Shown here in pieces: positions 24,856-32,463 of a DNA stretch of 33,548 nucleotides. A program made the position numbers and the translations under genes. Source of the stretch: Paenibacillus contaminans (GTDB lineage: Bacteria; Bacillota; Bacilli; Paenibacillales; NBRC-103111); the NCBI RefSeq assembly GCF_003285015.1, contig NZ_QMFB01000045.1, positions 1-33,548 of the forward strand, given 5' to 3'. Numbering within the stretch: position 1 is the stretch's first letter; the number at the start of each line of letters is the position of its first letter. The notes under the pieces were generated by a model. The model was not told the origin of the DNA. It saw only the letters and a list, made by a program, of their open reading frames with translations, and ran no database searches.

Positions 24856-26078
24856 ATGAGGATCTCCTCCTGTTGTAATGGAATGCGAACGGAAACTTTT
24901 GTTCCTTGCTTTCCGCTTTCGATTTTGATATCCCCGCCAATAATTCTGGCTCGTTCATATAGGCCAATTAAACCATAACTACCGGATTGTTTCCCGATCA
25001 GCTTGGTATCGAACCCTATTCCATCATCCGTAATTCGTAGCTCGATTACGTTTTCTCGTGCTGCAACCACGACTTCTACGTTCGTCGCATTGGCATATTT
25101 GGCTGTATTTGCCAAGCATTCTCGGATGATGTGTAAGCTATGTTCGAAGATCAACTTCGGCACCGAATGGGGTATCGATAATTGTGTGGAAATATGAACC
25201 CCTGTCGCATTTGAGAAATGTTCAACCTCATCCTGCACCGCTTTAGAAATTTCAATAACCTCTGCGGAATACGAACGCAAGTCGTCAATAGCGCTTCTCG
25301 CCTCTGAAAGCGTGCGCTTAGCTTGAGCTTTCGACAACTGAACAATCTCGTGAGCGCGATGCTTATTATCGTTCTCTAGATGAGCGTCCACGGCATCAAG
25401 CTGCATGATGAGACCTGCCAGCCCTTGTGCCAAGGTATCATGTAAATCACGCGCTATTCTTTGACGTTCGTTGGCAATGGTTAGTTCCTCTACTTTCCTA
25501 TGCGCTCGTTCCAATTCACGCAAAAACAACTGTGTCCGCAATTTAACACGAACCTGTTTATAGAACAATGTAGCATATCCGATTACGAAAACCATCATGA
25601 AGATGAGTGCTCGCAATGTTACTGATAAATCCTCGGTCGTTCCGAGCCAAACCAATGAAAAAGAAAACAAAGTACAATAAATGGTACAGACCAATAGTAC
25701 CTTGAGTCGTTGGGGATAGACACCAATACTTTGCCCGACCAAAACCATCAATAAACTAACTAAGATAAGAGAGTGATTCTCCGGCACGAGTAACGCACAG
25801 CCCCAACCGATGAATCCTTGCGTCACAAAATAGATCCAAGGACTTTTATCGACTACGGATCCGGCATACCAATGCAACAAAATGTGGATCAGAATGAGGC
25901 ATGTAAAAATAATAAATTCGAACAATATGGGGAACACGGGTATCTGGTAGGACAATACGGAAAAATAAATCAAAATGACCCAGATTAAAACAGGTAAACG
26001 AGAGTCCCGCAGAACATTTGGGGTATCAGATCGGAAGCCTTCATAAGGTTGGTTTTTCGAATAATCCTTATCACTCAT
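24852..26078 (-). CDS. ydfH: NarL-type sensor histidine kinase, YdfH-like
   Basis: 408 residues, matching YdfH (about 407). Five or six transmembrane segments occupy about residues 28-170 (for example LPVLIWVILIYFSVLSYQIP). A HisKA_3 dimerisation domain follows, with phospho-acceptor histidine in RIARDLHDTLAQGLAGL, then a HATPase with IRECLANTAKYANAT and ITDDGIGFD. The short outside loops suggest sensing within the membrane. A very strong ribosome binding site (GGAGGTGATC) precedes the ATG. It is first of the kinase-regulator-exporter set. TATAAT on the minus strand at 26104-26109 could be its -10 but overlaps the tail of the preceding terminator and has no good -35. Confidence 0.92.
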   Translation of the reverse strand: MSDKDYSKNQPYEGFRSDTPNVLRDSRLPVLIWVILIYFSVLSYQIPVFPILFEFIIFTCLILIHILLHWYAGSVVDKSPWIYFVTQGFIGWGCALLVPENHSLILVSLLMVLVGQSIGVYPQRLKVLLVCTIYCTLFSFSLVWLGTTEDLSVTLRALIFMMVFVIGYATLFYKQVRVKLRTQLFLRELERAHRKVEELTIANERQRIARDLHDTLAQGLAGLIMQLDAVDAHLENDNKHRAHEIVQLSKAQAKRTLSEARSAIDDLRSYSAEVIEISKAVQDEVEHFSNATGVHISTQLSIPHSVPKLIFEHSLHIIRECLANTAKYANATNVEVVVAARENVIELRITDDGIGFDTKLIGKQSGSYGLIGLYERARIIGGDIKIESGKQGTKVSVRIPLQQEEILI

Positions 26079-26101
26079 GCAGGATCACCTCCATCTTGTA
26101 C

Positions 26102-26154
26102 CTATTATAAAACAATGCAAGTTCATATCCCTGTTAAGGGACATGAACTTGCAT
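26102..26154 (-). terminator. Strong terminator of the glycan cluster
   Basis: A 17-base stem (arms 26115-26131 and 26138-26154, one mismatch) with a six-base loop. On the minus strand the hairpin is followed by TGTTTTATAATA. It lies 54 bases after the GT61 gene, marking the end of the long glycan operon and separating it from the kinase gene. Confidence 0.85.
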
Positions 26155-26207
26155 CCATAAACATGCATTCATATTTTAACTCTTATTCGCCAAGAAGCCA
26201 ATTTAAT

Positions 26208-27512
26208 TCAAACACTACTGAGTTTTTTGATTCCGCCAGACGATGTGCGTATGCCAGCGATCTTTAGTATTTCGGCAAATTTCTCAATATCAATCACCAT
26301 ATCATCGTACCCGCGTTCAGGATCCACTTTGTCTGGAGCGCGTTCCCCCTCGCCAAACAAATAATAATAATCTAGCTTCAGATGATTGCATATCAACCAA
26401 AAGACATATACCGGATAATTGGATGAAAACAGTTCGATGACCTTTGTTCCCGGCTGGCAAAAAGTAAGATTTGTAAGACCTGAGCCATGTGGAGCGACGA
26501 TTATTTTAGCTGAAGAAAAGATTTGAGCCTGCTGGAGGACGGAGAAGGTTTCCAAGTGGACAAATGCGAATCCGAGCGGACGTAAAATCTCGTACAGCTG
26601 CTCTTCATTCTTTACTCTCCGATTCGATGCCAATGAACGGCTTATGTAGATCCGTTCGTATTGGAATATCGGCTCGAGTTTGCTTCTCATCAAAAATTCT
26701 TCTCTTAGGAACTGAATTTGCCAATTGTGAGGGCCCCATTGTATTGCGGGAGCCGCAGGAACGATCAGTGTCTTCGCTTGCAAATGAAAGGTACTGGAAC
26801 AATGAATCCGCTTCTCTTTCGGGATACCTAGTCGTTCAAGCGTCTCCTCTTGAAAGGTGCCGGGCCGAACTCCGTTCACGATGTAACGGTCTATGTGCAT
26901 GCCGCATTTATTCAACAAATCCAGACGAGATACAACGTCAAACATCCAGTGGTAATACATACTGCTTGCGCAAAAAGTTAGAACAGCTACTGTCTCGTCA
27001 GTAAATTGTAACGGAGGAAGTATGGGCTGACGAAAAATATGATGTTCGCTCGGAATCATAGGAGGGAAAATGGAGACGTCCCATAGAAGCTTATTATCCG
27101 GGGTAATGACTGCTCCAAATTCTCCCCAAACTCGGCCATTCGGTATCTCTGCGACATACGGAGGAGGAGAATAAAACTGTTCCGCTCGAAAGACATTGTG
27201 AAGTTGTTCGTCAATTCCAATAGGCGGGGTCAAGGCAAGCGTATGGCTGCTATAAATCTCCTTATGCCGAAGCGGGACGGATTGAGCTGCGGCCCAATCC
27301 CATGTTGACAGACAATATTGTGTAGGAGTAGGAAATCCGGTTCTGCCGTTTGCAGACTCACGAACCTTTTGTCTATATGTTTTTTTGGTACGTCTTCCTG
27401 CCCTTCTATTTGCAAGTTTTTTTCTTTTTTTAGCCTTACGCGTACGATTCCCTGATGTTTTTCTGCTCCTCTGACGAATGCTCCCCCTATTTTTCTTTCT
27501 TTTAGCTCCCAC
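26208..27512 (-). CDS. GT61-family glycosyltransferase with a very basic N-terminal tail
   Basis: 434 residues. After a lysine/arginine-rich N-terminus of about 55 residues (KRKKNRGSIRQRSRKTSG, KAKKRKKLANRRAGRRTKK) comes a DUF563/GT61 catalytic region: WHYHWM-like MYYHWMFDVVSRL, ERIYISRS, ASNRRVKNEEQL, FSSAKIIVAPHGSGLTNL and VIELFSSNY. These are the family's typical blocks. GAGGAG lies eight bases before the GTG at 27512. The GTG at 27521 falls inside that site and is unlikely to be used. It is the last gene of the cluster. It should transfer a sugar to a glycan or protein acceptor. The basic tail may bind an acidic polymer or a membrane surface, by inference. Confidence 0.85.
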   Translation of the reverse strand: MGAKRKKNRGSIRQRSRKTSGNRTRKAKKRKKLANRRAGRRTKKTYRQKVRESANGRTGFPTPTQYCLSTWDWAAAQSVPLRHKEIYSSHTLALTPPIGIDEQLHNVFRAEQFYSPPPYVAEIPNGRVWGEFGAVITPDNKLLWDVSIFPPMIPSEHHIFRQPILPPLQFTDETVAVLTFCASSMYYHWMFDVVSRLDLLNKCGMHIDRYIVNGVRPGTFQEETLERLGIPKEKRIHCSSTFHLQAKTLIVPAAPAIQWGPHNWQIQFLREEFLMRSKLEPIFQYERIYISRSLASNRRVKNEEQLYEILRPLGFAFVHLETFSVLQQAQIFSSAKIIVAPHGSGLTNLTFCQPGTKVIELFSSNYPVYVFWLICNHLKLDYYYLFGEGERAPDKVDPERGYDDMVIDIEKFAEILKIAGIRTSSGGIKKLSSV

Positions 27513-27565
27513 TGCAAACACTCCTCATGCAAGTCATGATGAGGCAATAACGATTCGTCGCGTTT

Positions 27566-28465
27566 TCAATCAACGGTAAAAACCTCTTCGTAATACCGCA
27601 TCATTTTCAAGCCCCAAATAACGGGTTTCGGCTCGATCGGCTGATTGTGTACAAAATGCTCAATCGCTAAGGATATCCAATTTTCGCTTGCAGCGAATCC
27701 AAGAGCCATTCCCCCTGCCACGCGGGGATTGATTTCAATAAACTTAATTTCCTCATCCGGAGTTTCGATGCATTGGAGGTTGACCGGCCCGATAAAAGGA
27801 AGACCCGCGCATATCTTTTTAGCCCATTCGATAATTTTCGCATGATTGACAACGATGCCTGCCGTAGATTTCCCGTCCTTGACCTGCATCCTTTTTCTTG
27901 GAATGATATACACAGGATTGCAGTGCTTATCGCAAAAAACGTCGACCGTATATTCCTGGCCTTCTACGAACTGCTGCGAGATCATTCCCTCCATGGAAAC
28001 GGCATCGTCTGTCATGACGATCCCTTTGCCTCCCCTGCCGAATCGCGGTTTGACCAACCGATGGCTTTGACTGAGCGACGTATCGGGCACAGGAATGCCA
28101 TTATTCATAAAATGCTGATAAGTCAGCCATTTATCTTGGCAGGTTCGGATCGTTTGCGGATCCGAAATGATCGTGTGTATTCCCATCCGGCGTAGTTCAT
28201 CACTCCGTTCACTCCATTCAAGCAGCGTCTCATGTAATGATGGAAAGACGATGTCGACTTTCGTATCCTGCAAATGATAATAAACGCGCTCCCAAAATTT
28301 TTCGCTTCCGGCCCTGGGGAGAGCAAAAAACTCGTCCGCGAGAAGCCGCGCGGCAACCTGAGCATCCATGTCGGCGGCAATCGCACGATATCCCGCCTGA
28401 TGGACGGATTTGATTAAATACCCAGTCGTTATACATCCAGCGGCTTCCAGAAAAATATGATGCAC
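27566..28465 (-). CDS. ATP-grasp family ligase
   Basis: 299 residues with an ATP-grasp fold of the carbamoyl-phosphate-synthase-like type. It begins with a nucleotide-binding-like domain (IFLEAAGCITTGYLIKSVHQ). The ATP-binding core reads LVKPRFGRGGKGIVM and QQFVEGQEYTVDVF, and the metal-binding part reads GPVNLQCIE and IKFIEINPRVAGGMALGFAA. Such enzymes join a carboxylate to an amine or another nucleophile using ATP. The start is a GTG at 28465 with AGGAGG seven bases upstream. It lies between a PHP protein and a GT61 transferase, so it may attach an amino acid or similar group to a sugar. The substrate is unknown. Confidence 0.87.
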   Translation of the reverse strand: MHHIFLEAAGCITTGYLIKSVHQAGYRAIAADMDAQVAARLLADEFFALPRAGSEKFWERVYYHLQDTKVDIVFPSLHETLLEWSERSDELRRMGIHTIISDPQTIRTCQDKWLTYQHFMNNGIPVPDTSLSQSHRLVKPRFGRGGKGIVMTDDAVSMEGMISQQFVEGQEYTVDVFCDKHCNPVYIIPRKRMQVKDGKSTAGIVVNHAKIIEWAKKICAGLPFIGPVNLQCIETPDEEIKFIEINPRVAGGMALGFAASENWISLAIEHFVHNQPIEPKPVIWGLKMMRYYEEVFTVD

Positions 28466-28498
28466 CTTGATTCCTCCTATCTAAAAGAAGCAGGAAGT

Positions 28499-29203
28499 CT
28501 AGAAATAATTCAGCAGCCTATCCCTGCATTTGCCCACATCCTGTAAGCGATGAACGTCCGAGCCAATCGAGACATAAGGATTAATCCTGCTGCACAGCTG
28601 CAGGAATGCCACGAGATCCGTGATATAGGAGGTGTTGATCTCAATGGCGATCCTGCGATTTAGGGATTCTTTCATCAAACTTTCATAATGTTCAACCGGA
28701 AATGAACCGTATTTTCTGCAGCACATCCCACCGGGATGCGCCAGAACATCGATTGGGGCGCTGCGCAATAGACCAAGCGACAGGTCAAATTCGATTTCCG
28801 CGCATTCCTCGGCTCGAAGGTCGTTCATTGATCTACCCGCGAGCCTTTCCGAAGGAAAGCCGTGCACGCTACCAAGAACGATCTCGCATTGCGCTAAGAT
28901 TGCAGGAGAAGCATCCAGCCCGCCCTTCTCATCAAGCGCCTTTGCTTCGCATCCGATGTAAATTTCCAGAGAAGCAAGGTTCGTTCGTTCCTTTATGACT
29001 TCATCTGCGAAATTCGCAAACCAGTCCGAGCTTTTGCGGACGTGCTCCGTAAAGGCGATGGCTGACAAATTCTTTTTACCCGCCGCTTCAAGAATTGCCT
29101 GTATGGTATCTTCCCCATCCGTGCGATTGGTGTGCACCTGATATTCGACATTCAGCCTCTGGCGAGTTAAATCGTTAAACCGGTAAAATTCGGGTTTCCC
29201 CAT
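28499..29203 (-). CDS. PHP-domain metal-dependent phosphoesterase with altered first motif
   Basis: 234 residues of PHP type. Motif 1 reads VHTNRTDGED: the first histidine (His24) is present but the second of the usual HxH is Asn26. Other ligands are seen in AFTEHV, IGCEAKALD, GSVHGFP, VLAHPGG and SIGSDVH. PHP proteins commonly hydrolyse phosphate monoesters with two or three metal ions; the replacement could remove one metal site. I chose the ATG at 29203 because AAGGGTG precedes it and the stop of the PIG-L gene lies 11 bases upstream. An open frame to 29293 would overlap that gene. It is coupled to the deacetylase gene. Confidence 0.86.
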   Translation of the reverse strand: MGKPEFYRFNDLTRQRLNVEYQVHTNRTDGEDTIQAILEAAGKKNLSAIAFTEHVRKSSDWFANFADEVIKERTNLASLEIYIGCEAKALDEKGGLDASPAILAQCEIVLGSVHGFPSERLAGRSMNDLRAEECAEIEFDLSLGLLRSAPIDVLAHPGGMCCRKYGSFPVEHYESLMKESLNRRIAIEINTSYITDLVAFLQLCSRINPYVSIGSDVHRLQDVGKCRDRLLNYF

Positions 29204-29214
29204 TGTCGTCACCC

Positions 29215-29901
29215 TTATAGTATCGTTGCGCGCAAAAGATGATATTTTTCCGCATAACGAACGCCGATTTCCATGCCGCGCATTTCCGCCCATCGTTTAA
29301 CGTTATGCGGAGAAATTAAACTCGCATCCTCTCTCAATTGTGAATCATGCTTTTGAAAGGCGGCAACTTTCTTGTCGACCGTTTCGCTGATATCGAGGTA
29401 TAACTCGCCCGCATCGTGAATTCGGGGGTATTGCCATACGATAAAAGGATATTCGTACATGGCGATTAGCTTGATGTTGCGGTTTGGACTTGGACGCAAT
29501 CCAGCTATGCATGCTTTGAACAAAGCCTGATGATCTTGATGAAAACTCGGATAAGGGATGAGCACCATGGTGGGTTTATATTCGGTCAAGGTCTTATCGA
29601 TTTTAGAGACGATCTCATTCTGGGGGACGGTATCCAGGAACGATTCCTTATCGTCATACATCACTTCGAAATCATTGCAGCCGAGAAGCTGTAATGCTGC
29701 GGTGAGTTCTTTCTTTCGGGTTTCCGCTGTAATAATCTGCTCCGCATGATGAAACTTCAGATTTCCAACCGCAGCTAATACGACTTTAACCCGATTGTTC
29801 AATCTGCAAGCTTTTTCGATAAGGCCGCCGCATCCCAACACTTCGTCGTCTGCGTGCGGAACATAAATCAGTACCTTTTCCTGTCCCGAATCAAACATCA
29901 T
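29215..29901 (-). CDS. PIG-L-family N-deacetylase (LmbE-like)
   Basis: 228 residues. The metal-binding signature IYVPHADDEVLGCGG lies near the N-terminus, with PSFHQDHQ providing the third ligand. Relatives remove N-acetyl groups from GlcNAc-linked substrates, as in bacillithiol and glycolipid synthesis. Here the setting is a sugar cluster, so the target is probably an acetylated amino sugar on a glycan precursor or glycan. GAGGAGG lies seven bases before the ATG. No signal peptide is present, so it should act in the cytoplasm. Confidence 0.9.
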   Translation of the reverse strand: MMFDSGQEKVLIYVPHADDEVLGCGGLIEKACRLNNRVKVVLAAVGNLKFHHAEQIITAETRKKELTAALQLLGCNDFEVMYDDKESFLDTVPQNEIVSKIDKTLTEYKPTMVLIPYPSFHQDHQALFKACIAGLRPSPNRNIKLIAMYEYPFIVWQYPRIHDAGELYLDISETVDKKVAAFQKHDSQLREDASLISPHNVKRWAEMRGMEIGVRYAEKYHLLRATIL

Positions 29902-29944
29902 CCATTTGCCTCCTCGTAGTTGTCAATGATAGGGAGTGGAGCAA

Positions 29945-30958
29945 TCATTCGCGCCGAGACGCTCCCCGGCGCTGCCTAAGACTCCGTTTCTTTTTAACGG
30001 CAGTTTTCGAAACGATCAGCAAACGGCGGTTAGGAAAGGGTCTAATGCTTTTTTTATTGATTCTTCTTGTGATTCTTCTTGTAATTCTTCTTGTGATTCC
30101 TTTGCGCCAAATCCTTCTTTTCCCAGCCGAACTGCGTCTCATCCCTTTCTTTCGGGTTTTCCATGTCCTCCGAACCGGAACGGAAATTTCCACACCTTCC
30201 GTTATCCATCTTCTTGCCGGATCGCCTGCCATTCGTCGGATCGGATGCAGGAAGTAAACATCGCTTGTTTGTTGCGCGATTTTCACTTCAGGAACCGTCA
30301 TGATCTGCTCCGGACGTATGAATGCGCCTGTAGGAACGGGGTAATCTCGAAACCTTCCTCCACAGCGTACGGCTAATGTGGCATGCAATATTTCCTCAAG
30401 TGCGACAACTTGGGTCGATAGGAATAAGCTTTCGAGCCTGACTTTGTCCAAGTCATCATACATGCGGCGGAAGAGATCACGGCGATAGATTTGTCCGTTA
30501 GCAAACATCCCGCACAAGTAGTCCGTTCCGAACAATGACTGCCAAGCGTTCCATTCCCTCCACATACTTTGTCCCGGATTCCAGACGCCAGGCGCGTATT
30601 CCTGATGCATGTTTACTCCCATACAATCGTAGCCCTGCATAGTCTTGTTCAGGAAGCTGTCAAAGCCCGGCTTGACGAACAAGACGTCTGAATCGATATA
30701 GACGAGATACTCGTATTCCAGCTCTGTTTCCCGCAGCCATGCCGAAATATCCATAAGAACCCGTCCCGTCCTCCCCCAAGCGAGAGGACCCCGGCTGTAG
30801 GGACAAATCAACAGGTTTTCAATGCTCCGACCGAAGTTCGGGTCACCGGATGAATTGTACAAGATGATCCTGCTGCCCGGATTATACTGGGCTATATTCC
30901 TTACTTGTTGGGCAAGGATTTGTTCATTTTCGTGAGCCAAAATGGCAAAGCAGATCAT
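29945..30958 (-). CDS. GT-A-type glycosyltransferase with a basic C-terminal tail
   Basis: About 337 residues. MICFAILAHENEQILAQQVR resembles the opening of core-2/I-branching-type transferases (LAH motif). The DxD-like metal motif is YLVYIDSDVLFVKPGF, followed by MGVNMHQEYAPGVW and YLCGMFANGQIYRRD. The last 75 residues are rich in arginine and lysine (RRTWKTRKKGMRRSSAGKRR) and contain ITRR repeated three times. AGGAGG lies six bases before the ATG at 30958; 30961 is also possible. A TTG at 30976 lies within that site's surroundings and is not needed. The acceptor is unknown. The basic tail recalls that of the GT61 enzyme in the same cluster. Confidence 0.78.
   Translation of the reverse strand: MICFAILAHENEQILAQQVRNIAQYNPGSRIILYNSSGDPNFGRSIENLLICPYSRGPLAWGRTGRVLMDISAWLRETELEYEYLVYIDSDVLFVKPGFDSFLNKTMQGYDCMGVNMHQEYAPGVWNPGQSMWREWNAWQSLFGTDYLCGMFANGQIYRRDLFRRMYDDLDKVRLESLFLSTQVVALEEILHATLAVRCGGRFRDYPVPTGAFIRPEQIMTVPEVKIAQQTSDVYFLHPIRRMAGDPARRWITEGVEISVPVRRTWKTRKKGMRRSSAGKRRIWRKGITRRITRRITRRINKKSIRPFPNRRLLIVSKTAVKKKRSLRQRRGASRRE
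30059..30094. repeat. Three tandem 12-base units in the glycosyltransferase tail
   Basis: Three copies of a 12-base unit (GATTCTTCTTGT, one base different in the third) encode Ile-Thr-Arg-Arg repeats on the minus strand. Loss or gain of units would keep the frame and alter tail length by four residues. Confidence 0.88.
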
Positions 30959-30976
30959 CATATCCCTCCTCTTCAA

Positions 30977-31882
30977 CTATGGATTGTCCGCGAGCCGTAT
31001 CATTCGAAGTCCTTCCGCAAGCGTTGTTTTCGGCCGCCATCCAGGGAGCGTCTTACCCTTGCTCCAAGGAATCATAACTTCTCTAGTCCGGTATGGCCGT
31101 GCTCCCCAATGGATAGGCAAGGGTCTTTCAATCGATTGCTCAACCTGATCAACCAGTTTCCGTAACGGAATCGGATTGCCGGACGAGACGGCATACTCTT
31201 CTCCGCCTTTTGACTGCCCTTCCAAAAGCCTTGAGGCGGCCAGCCTATATGCATGTACAACATCATCGATATAAACCAGGTCGATCAGTTGCTCTCCCCC
31301 GGACATGGTTAATGGCTTTCCCTCCCGTTCGGCTTTTTTCAGAAGGGCTAACAGTTTTGGGCGCGGATCACCGGGGCCGTACGTATCAAACAGCTTTAAC
31401 GTAATCACATTAATCGACGCCGCTTCAACGTAATAGTTCAATATAGAGTCCATAGCTTGCTTAGTAGCCGCGTATAGGCAGACCGGATTATAATCTTCGT
31501 TGTTATAATGCTGCCAAGAAGTGCCCGTATTGACAAGATGAGGTACCCCGCATCGTGCCATCGTTTCGGCAAGCTGCGTGCCAAAATAAACATTCGCGCA
31601 AAGCATCCGCTCGATATCGTGCGGCTGATGCTCAGTTAGGAAGACGGAGGCCAAATGAAAGACAATATCCGGCTTTACCATCCGAATTATTGTAAATAGA
31701 TTGTCTATCATGCCGTCATATCGATGTATCGTTACATTGCCGCTTGTTTTCTCAAGCAGCGTCAGACTGGATTCCGGCCTTACAATCGCATGTATATGCC
31801 ATCCTTCGAAGGCAAGACGTGCCGCCAGACGCGATCCTACGTAACCCGTCGCTCCGGTAACAATCGCCGTTCGCTTCTTCAT
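30977..31882 (-). CDS. NAD-dependent epimerase/dehydratase (extended SDR), probable NDP-sugar reductase
   Basis: 301 residues. The Rossmann motif is TGATGYVGSRLA, the active site YAATKQAMD, and VFHLASV and DLVYIDDVVHAY are standard for sugar-nucleotide SDR enzymes. Placed after the dehydratase and epimerase genes, it most likely reduces the 4-keto group of a CDP-6-deoxyhexose to the final sugar, as abequose/paratose synthases do. The ATG overlaps the stop of the preceding gene (ATGA), with GCGGAGAG just before it. Which epimer is made cannot be read from sequence. Confidence 0.87.
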   Translation of the reverse strand: MKKRTAIVTGATGYVGSRLAARLAFEGWHIHAIVRPESSLTLLEKTSGNVTIHRYDGMIDNLFTIIRMVKPDIVFHLASVFLTEHQPHDIERMLCANVYFGTQLAETMARCGVPHLVNTGTSWQHYNNEDYNPVCLYAATKQAMDSILNYYVEAASINVITLKLFDTYGPGDPRPKLLALLKKAEREGKPLTMSGGEQLIDLVYIDDVVHAYRLAASRLLEGQSKGGEEYAVSSGNPIPLRKLVDQVEQSIERPLPIHWGARPYRTREVMIPWSKGKTLPGWRPKTTLAEGLRMIRLADNP

Positions 31883-32463
31883 TCTCTCCGCTCAACTCCG
31901 TCCGTTGGTGCGGTAGCACCGGCATACGTAAACGGGCTTATGAAATCGTCCAATCCAGGAAAGCCTTTATCCCTTTTGGAAATGACGGGATGCCTTGCCG
32001 TCCATGGGATTCCTGCAGAGTCCCAACGAATGCCTCTGTCGTGTAAGGGGGAATAAAGCGTCGTAACATTATAAACAAGTATGGCTTCCTGACTCTGCAC
32101 CCAAAAGCCGTGCGCAAGCCCTGACGGAATATAGATCATATTCCCTTTTTGAGCGCTAAGCTCGATCATCGCGAACTTCCCGTAGGTCGGGGATCCTGCT
32201 CTTAGATCAACGACAGCATCCGTCACGATCCCGGAAATACAGTACACAACCTTGACATGCTCATGAGGGGGAATTTGAAAATGCAAACCGCGGATGACAT
32301 TTTTGTAGGAGAAAGAATAGTATTGTTCGGCAAACCGCGTTTCTAAGCCATGTCCGGCAAAATAATCTTCTCGAAACGTTTTAACGAATAATCCCCGCTC
32401 ATCCTCAAACCTATTAAGAACGATTTCGTAGCAGCCCGCTATTCCCGTTTCATGAATTCGCAT
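31879..32463 (-). CDS. RmlC-like NDP-4-dehydro-6-deoxyhexose 3(,5)-epimerase
   Basis: 194 residues of cupin type. Typical RmlC blocks are FEDERGLFVKTFRED, RGLHFQIPPHEHVKVV with the catalytic histidine, DLRAGSPTYGKF, YIPSGLAHGFWV and GIRWD. Beside a CDP-glucose 4,6-dehydratase gene, the substrate is probably CDP-4-dehydro-6-deoxyglucose, and not the dTDP sugar of rhamnose synthesis. I chose the ATG at 32463. A TTG six bases upstream lies too close to the candidate site GAGTG. It overlaps the dehydratase gene by 14 bases and the reductase gene by four, indicating coupled translation. Confidence 0.86.
   Translation of the reverse strand: MRIHETGIAGCYEIVLNRFEDERGLFVKTFREDYFAGHGLETRFAEQYYSFSYKNVIRGLHFQIPPHEHVKVVYCISGIVTDAVVDLRAGSPTYGKFAMIELSAQKGNMIYIPSGLAHGFWVQSQEAILVYNVTTLYSPLHDRGIRWDSAGIPWTARHPVISKRDKGFPGLDDFISPFTYAGATAPTDGVERRE

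Noticed and set aside
30059..30094. Tandem repeats as a CRISPR-like array
   Set aside because: The 12-base units are contiguous, without spacers, and lie in frame within a coding region.
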